Shown in pieces: positions 1 to 7,802 of a DNA stretch of 50,281 nt. The DNA is from Methanoregulaceae archaeon UXB-2016. GTDB taxonomy: Archaea; Halobacteriota; Methanomicrobia; Methanomicrobiales; Methanospirillaceae. The stretch's first letter is position 1. Each line of letters begins with the position of its first letter. The stretch is taken from contig SISS01000035.1 in the NCBI GenBank assembly GCA_004332335.1, positions 1-50,281 of the forward strand. The letters run 5' to 3'. The translations under genes and the position numbers were made by a program. Under the pieces are notes generated by a model that saw nothing but the letters and a program-made list of their open reading frames with translations, made no database searches and was not told the origin of the DNA.

Positions 1-324
1 AGTGAGGTTGCACACGGACTCCTCTCCAGCAGCCGAGCAATGGAATGAACCGATTGCTGCATCGCCGCCATCCCCACGAGCGTACGGAAGACCGTTGTCG
101 GGGTCAGGGACCCCTGAATCGGAATGCGTACGTGACGGTCAAGGGCAGCAACAGCCAGAGCACAGCATTCTTGCGGGTGAACGGAGTACTCGTGAGTGCA
201 GGTGTTGCCTCGGGTGGGTTGGACCATACGGGGCAGCCCGCATCCTATTGAGATCTGCCGATTCTCTTCTCAAATCAGCCATCTGAACCGCGTCAACACC
301 TTTTCAAAATTAGCGAACTACTGA
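1..324. other. No recognisable gene
   Basis: The first 324 bases show no reading frame with recognisable protein features. The open frames present are short, lack ribosome-binding sites and have arginine/serine/proline-rich composition typical of chance frames in GC-rich DNA. A gene ending just left of the window cannot be excluded. Confidence 0.5.
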
Positions 325-543
325 TACCGGGTTCTGCTGCGAAATGAGCCCGAAGGGGGGTATACCGTCACCATCCCAGCACTACCCGGCCGCGTCAGTT
401 TCGGCGCGACCGTCGACGAGGCCTGCGCCATGGCTCGCGAGGCGATCGCCCTCTACATCGAGCATCTAGCTGCGATCGGTGAGGAGATCCCGTCGGAGGA
501 CGGCCTGCTCGAGTGCACGCTCGCCGTCGAAGCGCATGCCTGA
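325..543 (+). pseudogene. hicB: HicB-type antitoxin, start codon missing
   Basis: The frame reads YRVLLRNEPEGGYTVTIPAL, then a segment with ATVDEACAMAREAIALYIEH, a good match to the N-terminal RNase H-like fold of HicB antitoxins (EGGYTV, PALPG, REAI-LY). HicB neutralises the HicA mRNA interferase and usually represses its own promoter. An in-frame TGA at 322-324 lies directly before the first HicB-like codon, and no ATG, GTG or TTG follows before the conserved core. Either the start codon has been mutated or initiation uses a rare codon such as CTG at 334 or 337. The protein is about 72 residues and ends soon after the core, so any C-terminal DNA-binding domain is absent. Its stop overlaps the start of hicA, a normal arrangement for coupled translation. 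The family call is firm; whether it is functional is inference. Confidence 0.65.
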
Positions 544-760
544 ACTACCTCCCCTCTCCGCTCAGAAGGTCATCCGGGTCCTTGAGCTGAAAGGGTACCG
601 ACTCGCCCGGACACGGGGGAGCCACCACCTCTTCTGGAACCCCGAGACCCGCCGGCAGGTCACGGTGCCCGTCCATTCCGGGGACCTTCCGATCGGGACG
701 CGTCTCGAGGTGTTGAGACAGGCCGGGATCTGGCGGGACGAACTGCTCGAACTCCTCTGA
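536..760 (+). CDS. hicA: HicA-type toxin (mRNA interferase)
   Basis: This 74-residue protein fits the HicA/YcfA family in length and motifs: a start around LSAQKVIRVLELKGY, then TRGSHHLF with the catalytic histidine, then VTVPVHSGDLPIGT, the strand and turn typical of the double-stranded-RNA-binding-like fold. HicA cleaves mRNAs when not bound by HicB. The ATG at 536 lies inside the last codons of hicB (stop 541-543), so the pair would be translationally coupled. A longer frame begins at 479 but runs through hicB in another frame and is not the likely start. If the upstream antitoxin is not translated, this toxin must be silent or controlled elsewhere. Confidence 0.85.
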   Translation: MPELPPLSAQKVIRVLELKGYRLARTRGSHHLFWNPETRRQVTVPVHSGDLPIGTRLEVLRQAGIWRDELLELL

Positions 761-975
761 TCGCAACGCCGGACGCCGTGGAAATTCAGGGCCGGTGGCA
801 GAGGGCAAGCGCTCGCGGAACAATCACATTGTCCCACCGGCCCGGGCCACGTTCATCGCAGATTGTGCCGAAGGCGACGACTCGAGGGCCGCGTTGATGA
901 GGCGGGGTCGAGGCCGGCGACCGTCATCGGCGGCGGGGCCGATGCGGAAGGGCAGACGCTGAGTCACAATCCCTG

Positions 976-1315
976 TTGACCACAGCCTGTTTGTGGAAAG
1001 CCTGTGGTAAGACCTGTGGTAAATAACGAACCGCCTGATATGGCGTCGGTAAGGAAAACGAGGGCGGTTACGGGGAGATCGCGATCTTCATTGACCACAG
1101 CCGGGATCACGGAGAGACTCGCGGATCTCCCCCGTCGATCTCGGCTGGCCTCCTCCTCCGCAGCGTTCTCCTATCTGTGGTAAATAGAATACTAGATCTC
1201 GTCAGTATAGGGATGAATATCCTGACGGAGGAGGATCCCTGGAGAAAAGATGTTTCCACGGATGTTACCACACCGTTGACCACGGGCATTCCACCAGGCG
1301 GTTTGTGGAAACATC
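976..1315. repeat. Cluster of TGTGG/CCACA repeats, origin-like or regulator site array
   Basis: A gene-free stretch carries at least ten related short motifs in both orientations: TTGACCACAGCC at 976-987 and 1091-1102, TTGACCAC at 1276-1283, GTTTGTGGAAAG at 989-1000, CTGTGGTAAATA at 1014-1025 and 1175-1186, CCTGTGGTAAG at 1001-1011, TTACCACA at 1265-1272, TTCCACCA at 1289-1296. An exact 11-base inverted repeat pairs GATGTTTCCAC (1249-1259) with GTGGAAACATC (1305-1315). The GTGGAAAC core matches part of archaeal origin recognition boxes bound by Orc1/Cdc6. No orc1/cdc6 gene is visible in the window, so a replication origin is only a hypothesis. A binding array for another regulator is equally possible. 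Confidence 0.55.
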
Positions 1316-1561
1316 GTCGACGGCCTCGTCCTCCCTTCGCGGTCCGCGTCCGGACAGCGGGGAGAATGTCGACCGGCGCGATCCCCCGGCGGTGAGAGCG
1401 CCGGCACCGTGGCAGAGGGCCGGCCCCTGCCAGTCCCCCGACGGCGGTGGCGGCAGGACAGGCGGGCAAGCATCGACTCCCCGTGTAACCTGCAGGGGGT
1501 ACCTGCCCTCACCATACCTCACAACCTCCTCCATCCGTTCTCTCCTCAGCCTGTTAACGCC

Positions 1562-1735
1562 ATGAACGAACTCATCAGCGCCGGCGCAGTCGCCGTCACC
1601 GCGGGTGGCGGGATGCGTATCGTCGCGCAGGGCTGGCCCGAGGCCGTGCTCGTCGCAATGGCCCTTGCCGGCGCATTCCGGCTCGAGGAAAGACATTCAC
1701 TCCGGAGAAACGAGAGACCTCGAGGTCGAATGTGA
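1562..1735 (+). CDS. Possible small hydrophobic protein
   Basis: The frame begins MNELISAGAVAVTAGGGMRI and continues with a hydrophobic AVLVAMALAGAF segment and a charged tail, 57 residues in all. It looks like a one- or two-helix membrane peptide. Its first 24 residues resemble the 28-residue peptide encoded at 38683-38769 (shared pattern M-E-I-A, VA, GGG, IVA-G), which is the main reason to list it. No ribosome-binding site is visible, and the last ~12 residues are arginine-rich and may be read-through into non-coding sequence. No function can be assigned. Confidence 0.35.
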   Translation: MNELISAGAVAVTAGGGMRIVAQGWPEAVLVAMALAGAFRLEERHSLRRNERPRGRM

Positions 1736-1868
1736 AGATCTTGGAAAAGGTCGTTGCGGAAAACGAGTGACGCCCAGGTCGGAATTCGAATCCGAGTCGA
1801 TGCCGTGACAGGGCATCATGATAGGCCACTACACTACCTGGGCACGTGTGAAATTGGGTGTGCTGCAG

Positions 1869-1974
1869 TCCCGCCTCCCGGAGTCGAACCGGGGACATCG
1901 CGGTAGCCGCGCGATCACCTGATATCGGTGAAACATACTACAGCCGCGCACTCTACCAACTGAGTTAAGGCGGG
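1869..1974 (-). tRNA. tRNA-Tyr (GTA) with 33-nt intron
   Basis: On the minus strand the acceptor arms CCCGCCT and AGGCGGG pair perfectly (1968-1974 with 1870-1876). A D stem ACTC/GAGT, a T arm CCCGG-TTCGACT-CCGGG and an anticodon stem CGCGG/CCGCG follow. The anticodon GTA at 1939-1941 reads tyrosine codons. The anticodon loop is interrupted after position 37 by an intron at 1905-1937, the canonical archaeal 37/38 site cut by the splicing endonuclease. The intron contains a TCACC/GGTGA hairpin. The discriminator is A and no 3' CCA is encoded. Confidence 0.93.
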
Positions 1975-2066
1975 TCTGTTGCCCTACAATGTAGAGCAGG
2001 GTTGTAGTTAAAGATGTCGATGCTGGTGGCGTTGACAGTGGTTTGGGGCTTGGCAAATGCCGGATC

Positions 2067-2076
2067 CTTTAAATGC
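2067..2076 (+). promoter_or_regulatory. Possible TATA box for the LeuA-family gene
   Basis: CTTTAAATGC resembles the archaeal TATA element and lies about 90 bases before the GTG at 2158 and about 30 bases before an ATG at 2100. No upstream BRE is obvious. The position fits transcription starting near 2095. Confidence 0.35.
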
Positions 2077-2157
2077 AACGCGCGCTCACGGTATCGGGTA
2101 TGTCCCAAGACATAACAACGTCCAGAAGGGATCGTTTTCTTCACCGATCGGCGTGAA

Positions 2158-3645
2158 GTGACTGTTTTCGACACCACCCTCAGGGATGGTGAGCAGACTC
2201 CGGGAGTATCGCTCCGTCAGGACCACAAGTTTGCGATTGCACGGCAGCTCTCCGAGTGCGGAGTGCACACGATCGAGGCCGGCTTTCCCGCATCGTCCCC
2301 GGCCGAACAGGAGTCCGTCAGGGCGATCGCCCGGATGGGCCTCCAGGCGGAGATCTGCGGCCTGGCCAGGATGCTGAAGTCGGACGTCGACGCCTGCCTC
2401 GACTGCGAGGTCGACCTGGTCCACGTCTTCATCCCGACCTCGGAGATCCAGCTGACCCACACGATCAAGAAGTCGCACGAGCAGGTGATCGAGGCCACGC
2501 GCGAGGTCGTGGGCTACGTCCGCGAGCATGTCGACAGGTGCATGTTCTCGCCCATGGACGCGACCCGGACCGAGCTCCCGTTCCTGATCGAGGTCTCCAG
2601 GGCCGCGGCCGAGGCCGGCGCCACGATCGTGAACGTCCCCGACACGGTCGGGGTCTACAGCCCGACGAAGATGCTCGAGCTGATCGGCGTCCTCGTCCCC
2701 GAGATCCCCGCGCCGCTCGACGTCCATTGCCACAACGACTTCGGGCTCGCCGTCGCCAACACCATCGCCGCGGTCGAGGCCGGGGCCTCGCAGGTCCAGG
2801 TGACCGTAAACGGGATCGGCGAGCGGGCCGGGAACGCGGACCTCGCCCAGACGGTCATGGTCCTCGAGGCGATCCTCGGGGTCTCGACCGGGGTCGAGAC
2901 GAAGAAGCTGGTCGAGACCTCCCGCCTCGTCTCGCGTTACACGGGGATCGCCCTCCCGCCCAACCAGCCCGTGGTCGGCGAGAACGCGTTCAGCCACGAG
3001 AGCGGGATCCACTCGCACGGCGTGCTTGCGAACGCGGCCACCTTCGAGCCCGGGATCATGACCCCCGAGATGGTCGGGCACCGGCGCCGGCTCACCCTCG
3101 GCAAGCACGTGGGCCGGCACGCGGTCCGGCAGATGCTCGCCGACGTCCAGCTCGAGCCGGGGGACGCCGAGCTCGACCGGATCGTCGAGAAGGTCAAGGC
3201 CGTCGCGAACCGCGGCAAGCGCGTGACCGACGCCGACCTCTACGAGATCGCCGAGACCGTGCTCGGCGTCGAGACGACCGGCCGGCGGATCGACCTCCGC
3301 GACATCGCGATCATGACCGGCACCCACGCGATCCCGACCGCCTCGGTCCGGGCCGTCGTGGACGGGGCCGAACGGATCGCGGCCTGCACCGGGAACGGCC
3401 CGGTCGACGCGGCCCTCAGGGCGATCGGCAAGATCGTCCCGCTCCCGGTCACGCTCAAGGAGTTCGAGATCGAGGCGATCTCGGGCGGATCGGACGCGAT
3501 CGCCCACGTCACGATCGCGGTCGAGGACGAGAAGGGCCGGATCTTCGACGCATCGGCGGCCGGCGACGACATCGTGCTCGCCTCTGCCGAGGCCATGGTG
3601 AACGCGATCAACCTGCTCTCGCGCGCGGACGGGAAGAGGACCTAG
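2158..3645 (+). CDS. leuA: 2-isopropylmalate synthase family enzyme (LeuA/CimA/AksA type)
   Basis: This 495-residue protein has the DRE-TIM metallolyase signature FDTTLRDGEQTPGVSL near the N-terminus, the metal ligands in VHCHNDFG, and NGIGERAGNA, all typical of enzymes that condense acetyl-CoA with a 2-oxo acid. It continues past ~390 into a C-terminal regulatory domain (LeuA dimer type). That domain favours 2-isopropylmalate synthase (leucine) or citramalate synthase (isoleucine) over homocitrate synthase AksA, which usually lacks it. Substrate cannot be decided from sequence alone. The first start codon in frame is GTG 2158, but coding-like sequence (PEGIVFFTDRREV) extends upstream in the same frame to a TAA at 2113. 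An ATG at 2100 in another frame would join it only through a frameshift, so the true N-terminus is uncertain. A terminator follows directly. Confidence 0.85.
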   Translation: MTVFDTTLRDGEQTPGVSLRQDHKFAIARQLSECGVHTIEAGFPASSPAEQESVRAIARMGLQAEICGLARMLKSDVDACLDCEVDLVHVFIPTSEIQLTHTIKKSHEQVIEATREVVGYVREHVDRCMFSPMDATRTELPFLIEVSRAAAEAGATIVNVPDTVGVYSPTKMLELIGVLVPEIPAPLDVHCHNDFGLAVANTIAAVEAGASQVQVTVNGIGERAGNADLAQTVMVLEAILGVSTGVETKKLVETSRLVSRYTGIALPPNQPVVGENAFSHESGIHSHGVLANAATFEPGIMTPEMVGHRRRLTLGKHVGRHAVRQMLADVQLEPGDAELDRIVEKVKAVANRGKRVTDADLYEIAETVLGVETTGRRIDLRDIAIMTGTHAIPTASVRAVVDGAERIAACTGNGPVDAALRAIGKIVPLPVTLKEFEIEAISGGSDAIAHVTIAVEDEKGRIFDASAAGDDIVLASAEAMVNAINLLSRADGKRT

Positions 3646-3673
3646 GGGAGGCTCCGACCGCCTCCCTTTTTTT
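3646..3673 (+). terminator. Stem-loop and T-run terminator
   Basis: GGGAGGC at 3646-3652 pairs with GCCTCCC at 3660-3666 around a short loop, followed by seven T residues. It sits directly after the leuA stop codon and just before the convergent sensor kinase gene. Confidence 0.75.
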
Positions 3674-3685
3674 GGAGCTGCGGGA

Positions 3686-6328
3686 TCACGTGACTGGCGT
3701 CCGCCGGAAGGTGCCCGGCGGCAGAGTGATCTCGAAACGCGCCCCGCTGCCGGGCAGCCCCGTCTCGCGACTGTTCCCGCCCGTGATCGCGAGGATCTCA
3801 CGGGCGAGATAGAGCCCGAGCCCCGTGTTCCGGCCGTAGCCCCGTTCGAAGATCAGCTCCTTCTCGCTCTCGTCGACGCCGATGCCGTCGTCCTCCCAGA
3901 CCACGGTCAGGCCGGAGGACGACTCGGTCGACGACAGCCGGACCGACGTCGCACCCCCTCCGTGACGGAGGGTGTTGTCGAGAAGGCTCTCGAAGACCTT
4001 GGGCAGCATCGGGTCCGCGAGGACCTCGATCCCGTCCACCTCCGCCTCGAATCGCATGCCCTCCGGGACCTGGGCGCGCGGGAGGCGCCCGGCGAGACGA
4101 TGCCAGACGGGCTCGTGGGTGCCGAGGTCCTGGTAGACCCGTGTGAACTGGATCTGCTCCTGGATCGTCGCCACGGCGCGGTCGAGCCGCTCCAGGAGCG
4201 CGTCGAGACCGGCTCCGTCCGGGGGATGTTGCCGGGCGAGGTTCAGGTGACCCCGGATCGCCAGGGTCTTGTTCATGATGTCGTGGCGCGTGATGCTGAT
4301 CAGGAGGTCGAGCTGCCGGTTCCGCTCACGGAGGGCGCCCTCGGAGCGCTTCAGCGCCGTGATGTCCCGCGAGACGCCGAGCACGGTCCCGACCGAGCCG
4401 TCGGGATTGAACTCGGGCACCAAACGCCAGTCGAGGACCACGGGGCCGTCCGCGCCCTCCCACTCGAACTGCTCCTGGACTGGCCCGGCGGTCTCGAAGA
4501 CGGAGGTGATGCGCTCTTCCCACATGGCGGAGAGGTCCTCGTCGAAGCCGGCCTCGCGGTGGGTCCTGCCGATGATCTGGTCCTCCCGGAGGCCCGAGAT
4601 GCGGAGTGCCGCCCTGTTCATGTAGAGGTGACGGCCTTCGCGGTCGTACCGCATGATATAGTCCGGGCTGCACTCGGCCAGGGACCGGTACTGCTCCTCG
4701 CTCTCCTGCAGGTGCTGCTGACTGATGGCCAGCTCCTCGAAGTTCTGGCGGAGCTCCTCCTCCACGGCCGTGAGCTGTTCGAAGGCCGCCTCGAGCTGCT
4801 CCTCGGCATCGCGCTGGGAGGTGGTGTCGCGGGCGATCCCGCGGAAACCCACGAGTTCGCCGCTCTCATCAAGGAAAGGGGCGGAGCGAATCTCGACTGT
4901 CACTCGACGACCGTCCTGATGAGAGGCCGTCACCTCGAGGGGCGCGAGGTGGTCGCCCCCATCAAGATGGAGTGCGAAGGCGGCCCTGACCTCCGGGAGA
5001 TGATCGGAGGGGATCAGGGAGAAGAGGGACCGCCCGATCAGCATCTCGGGCGCATACCCGAGGTGCGTCAGGCTCTGCGGACTCATGTAGGTGAAGACAC
5101 CGTCCCGGTCGATCTCCCAGATCATCGCCGGCGAGGTCTCCACGAGCCCCCGGAATTGCTGCTCGCTCCTCCTCAGCGCCTCCTCGGTCCGACGCCGCTC
5201 CGAGATGTCCTCGATCACCGCGATGAGGTTGGGCAGGGCGCCGTCGGGATCGCGGAGAGCCGAGACCGTGACCGATGCCCAGACCGATTCCCCATTCTGT
5301 CGGAGATACCGTTTCTCGGTATCGTACTGCGCGATCTCGCCGCAGAGCAGCCGCCGGACGTGCTCCGTGTCGGCCTGGATGTGATCCGGGTGGGTGAGCT
5401 CGGCCACGGAACGCCCGAGCAGGGCCTCCCCGGGATATTCCAGGAGGGAGCAGAACGCGGGATTCACCCCGACGATGCGTTGTCGATCGTCCACGATCAC
5501 CATGCCGAGCGGGCTCATCTCGAAGATCCCGCGGAAGCGGAGCTCGCTCTCGCGGATCTGCGCCTCCATCCATCGCTGCTCGGTGATCTCGCGGATCACG
5601 CCGACGATCTTCACGGGACGCCCGAAGGCGTCCTTCTCGACCGTGGCGATCGAGGTGATCGTCCTCGGAGGGGCGCCGTCGGCCGGACGGATCTCGAACT
5701 CGAGGTCGTACTCCAGGCCGTTCTCGACCAGGTCGACGATCGCCTGGTGCACCCGCTCCCGCTCGGGAATGCAGGCCTCGATCGTCTCCATCGGGATCTC
5801 GCCGTCGGCCCGGTCGAACCCGTAGATCCGGAATGCTTCGGCCGAAGCCCAGATTGTGTTCCTCTTCAGGGAGTACTCCCAGCAGCCGGTGTTGCCGATC
5901 AGCTGGGCCTTCCGAAGTCGCTCCTCACTCAACCGGAGGAGGCGTTCGTCCTCCCGGTGGTGGATCGCGAGCCGGACCTTGTGCGCGAGTTCGGCGAACA
6001 GGGCCACGGCGCTCCCTCCTTTCTGAAGATAGAAGTCGGCGCCGTTGTTGATCGCCTCGATCACGACCTCCTCGCGGCCCTTCCCGGTGAAGAGGATGAA
6101 TGGAATTGCCCCGAAGCGCCGTCGGGTCTCCTTCAGGAACTCGATGCCGTCCCGGCCGGGCATCTGGTAATCGGAGATGATCGCGTCGAAGGCGGTCGTC
6201 TCCATCAGGGGGAGCGCCTCGGCCACCGACGTGCAGATTGTAACCGAAAAGTCGCCCGTCAGTTCGAGAAAGGTCTGTGCGAGTTCGAGCAGGTCGGGTT
6301 CGTCGTCGACATAGAGAAGAGAGAACAT
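3686..6328 (-). CDS. Hybrid sensor: receiver, four PAS domains, histidine kinase
   Basis: From the ATG at 6328 the protein is 880 residues. An N-terminal receiver domain (acidic pair in YVDDEPD, phosphoacceptor Asp in ISDYQMPGRDG, conserved Lys in FTGKG) is followed by about four PAS/PAC segments (roughly 140-260, 265-385, 390-510, 545-670) with short coiled linkers. The C-terminus is a histidine kinase: an H-box-like ITRHDIMNKT of the kind common in methanogen kinases, an N-box ESLLDNTLRHGG, a G1 motif EDDGIGV and a G2 motif GLGLYLA. No membrane segment is visible, so it is probably a cytoplasmic sensor with an unknown signal. The receiver at the front suggests it receives phosphate from another kinase or regulates itself. 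The frame extends 11 codons upstream to a TTG, but ATG 6328 starting MFSLLYVDDEPDL fits receiver domains better. It is convergent with leuA. Confidence 0.9.
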   Translation of the reverse strand: MFSLLYVDDEPDLLELAQTFLELTGDFSVTICTSVAEALPLMETTAFDAIISDYQMPGRDGIEFLKETRRRFGAIPFILFTGKGREEVVIEAINNGADFYLQKGGSAVALFAELAHKVRLAIHHREDERLLRLSEERLRKAQLIGNTGCWEYSLKRNTIWASAEAFRIYGFDRADGEIPMETIEACIPERERVHQAIVDLVENGLEYDLEFEIRPADGAPPRTITSIATVEKDAFGRPVKIVGVIREITEQRWMEAQIRESELRFRGIFEMSPLGMVIVDDRQRIVGVNPAFCSLLEYPGEALLGRSVAELTHPDHIQADTEHVRRLLCGEIAQYDTEKRYLRQNGESVWASVTVSALRDPDGALPNLIAVIEDISERRRTEEALRRSEQQFRGLVETSPAMIWEIDRDGVFTYMSPQSLTHLGYAPEMLIGRSLFSLIPSDHLPEVRAAFALHLDGGDHLAPLEVTASHQDGRRVTVEIRSAPFLDESGELVGFRGIARDTTSQRDAEEQLEAAFEQLTAVEEELRQNFEELAISQQHLQESEEQYRSLAECSPDYIMRYDREGRHLYMNRAALRISGLREDQIIGRTHREAGFDEDLSAMWEERITSVFETAGPVQEQFEWEGADGPVVLDWRLVPEFNPDGSVGTVLGVSRDITALKRSEGALRERNRQLDLLISITRHDIMNKTLAIRGHLNLARQHPPDGAGLDALLERLDRAVATIQEQIQFTRVYQDLGTHEPVWHRLAGRLPRAQVPEGMRFEAEVDGIEVLADPMLPKVFESLLDNTLRHGGGATSVRLSSTESSSGLTVVWEDDGIGVDESEKELIFERGYGRNTGLGLYLAREILAITGGNSRETGLPGSGARFEITLPPGTFRRTPVT

Positions 6329-6457
6329 CGGGGGATACCTATCCGGTAGATAGCTTAACAATCAGGATAGGCAATCAACATTGCGGCATGCCGTGCAACG
6401 GCCGGGGGAGACTGCGAAAAACGGATGAGCGCCGGGGCAGGAAGCCCGACACGAAAC

Positions 6458-6826
6458 TTATGTGGCCGAGAGCGGCGGGTTGCCGCCCTCGAGCGCCGCC
6501 TTGATCTGGCCCTGGAGCGTCTCGAACCGGCCCTGGAGCATCTGCTCCTGCCGCTCGAGCTGCTTGATCCGGAGCTCGAGGGTCTCGACCTTCTCCTTGA
6601 GCTTGCCGCTGACGGTCTCCTTCGGCTTCTGCATCATCACCGTGCCGACCGACATGAAGACGGTCGCGTCCTCGGGCATGTCGGCGAGCTCCTCGTCGGC
6701 CCGCCGGGTCTCGCGGATCTCGATCTCGTACTGCGCCTTCTGCGAGAGGATCGTCTGGAGCTGCTGCTGGACCTGCTGCAACTGCGCGATCTGGTTCTGG
6801 ACCTTGGGGGACATTGATGAACTCAT
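6458..6826 (-). CDS. pfdB: Prefoldin subunit beta
   Basis: At 122 residues this matches archaeal prefoldin beta: an N-terminal coiled coil (SPKVQNQIAQLQQVQQQLQT), a central beta-hairpin region with ATVFMSVGTVMMQK, and a C-terminal coiled coil rich in E, L and Q. Prefoldin is a cytoplasmic hexamer of two alpha and four beta subunits that captures unfolded proteins and passes them to the thermosome. The start ATG 6826 gives MSSSMSPK; the second Met (6814) is an alternative. The gene stands alone between the kinase and the DUF2156 operon. The alpha subunit is not in the window. Confidence 0.95.
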   Translation of the reverse strand: MSSSMSPKVQNQIAQLQQVQQQLQTILSQKAQYEIEIRETRRADEELADMPEDATVFMSVGTVMMQKPKETVSGKLKEKVETLELRIKQLERQEQMLQGRFETLQGQIKAALEGGNPPLSAT

Positions 6827-6902
6827 GATGGACCTCGGGCACCGGGGATGGCCGGTATGCCTATCCGGTTTGGATCCCCGGCATATAAACGTACGGCTGG
6901 TC

Positions 6903-7799
6903 TCAGAGGTCCGCGACCCCGGCGTACCAGGCCTCGACCATGTGGTGGGGATGGTACCGCGACTTCGCCTCGCGGAGGCCCGGCACGCCCATGTCTGACT
7001 CGCGATTGATGTAGGTGTAGGTGTCGCGGAGGCGCAGGGCCGTCTCCTGGTTGATCGCCTTGTAGATCCCCTCGCAGTCCGGGAGGCCCTTCTCGAAGTG
7101 GACCAGTGCGGTCTCGGCGTTCAGGTGCTCGTACACCGACATCGCGGCGATCTCGCCGTCGACGCGGATCACGAGCCCCCAGAGGCCGAGGGCCTGGAAA
7201 TGGGCGATCGCGAAGAGGACCGCCTCGCGCTCTCCCGTGAGAAGCGGGTCGTCCTCGCAGTTCTTCCAGTTGCACCACCGGTTCACGAAGACCCGGACCT
7301 CCTCGAGGTTCCCGGGCCCGATCGCCTCGACCTCGTTCGAGCAGTTCCGGTTGAACCGGTTGATGTGCCGGCGGATGGTCAGAAAGCCCTTGCCCGGGAG
7401 ATCGGCGAGGTCCGCGGACCGGTAGACGTACTCGAAGAGGTCCCGGGCCGGGTGAAGCGGAAGGTCGGGATAGAGGGCCGCGATCCGCTCCCGGGCCGTG
7501 GGCTCGAGGATGTAGAACTGGCCGTCGGGGGACTCGGCCTTCGCGAGGGCGAAGAGGTCCGCGAGCAGCTCGGGGTCCTCGGGGCCGATCGGGGCGCGGA
7601 ACCGGAGCTGCCCGGCGATGGTCGAGCAGATCACCAGGCTGTCGCGGACGCGTGTATACTGGTAATGCGCGTAATGGTTCCAGCAGGCCATGTTGGTGAA
7701 GGTGTTGTCCGAGTGGACCTGGGGGTGCCGCTCGTACTGCTCGAGAAAGAGCCGGCGGTCCGCGAGCGTGACCGGCGAGAAGTCGTCGAGGCTGAGCAC
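6903..7799 (-). CDS. DUF2156 / phosphatidylglycerol lysyltransferase-like protein
   Basis: This 298-residue protein resembles the DUF2156 family, whose fold is a tandem GNAT-like domain related to the C-terminal catalytic part of lysyl-phosphatidylglycerol synthases. Supporting features are the N-terminal FTNMACWNHYAHYQYT segment, RRHINRFNRN and a C-terminal EKGLPDCEGIYKAINQE region ending KSRYHPHHMVEAW. There are no membrane helices, unlike bacterial MprF, so it is probably a soluble aminoacyl- or acyltransferase; the substrate is unknown. It begins 3 nt after the stop of the GNAT gene upstream on the same strand and is likely cotranscribed with it. Confidence 0.75.
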   Translation of the reverse strand: MLSLDDFSPVTLADRRLFLEQYERHPQVHSDNTFTNMACWNHYAHYQYTRVRDSLVICSTIAGQLRFRAPIGPEDPELLADLFALAKAESPDGQFYILEPTARERIAALYPDLPLHPARDLFEYVYRSADLADLPGKGFLTIRRHINRFNRNCSNEVEAIGPGNLEEVRVFVNRWCNWKNCEDDPLLTGEREAVLFAIAHFQALGLWGLVIRVDGEIAAMSVYEHLNAETALVHFEKGLPDCEGIYKAINQETALRLRDTYTYINRESDMGVPGLREAKSRYHPHHMVEAWYAGVADL

Positions 7800-7802
7800 G
7801 GC

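Noticed and set aside
2..286. 94-codon open frame at the left edge
   Set aside because: No start signals or protein features; composition typical of chance frames.
1975..2157. Riboswitch or tRNA-type attenuator upstream of leuA
   Set aside because: No convincing conserved structure seen, only a TATA-like site and a short open frame.
2086..3801. 571-codon minus-strand open frame opposite leuA
   Set aside because: Arg/Asp/Gly-rich shadow of the GC-rich leuA gene with no family motif. Long antisense frames are expected here.
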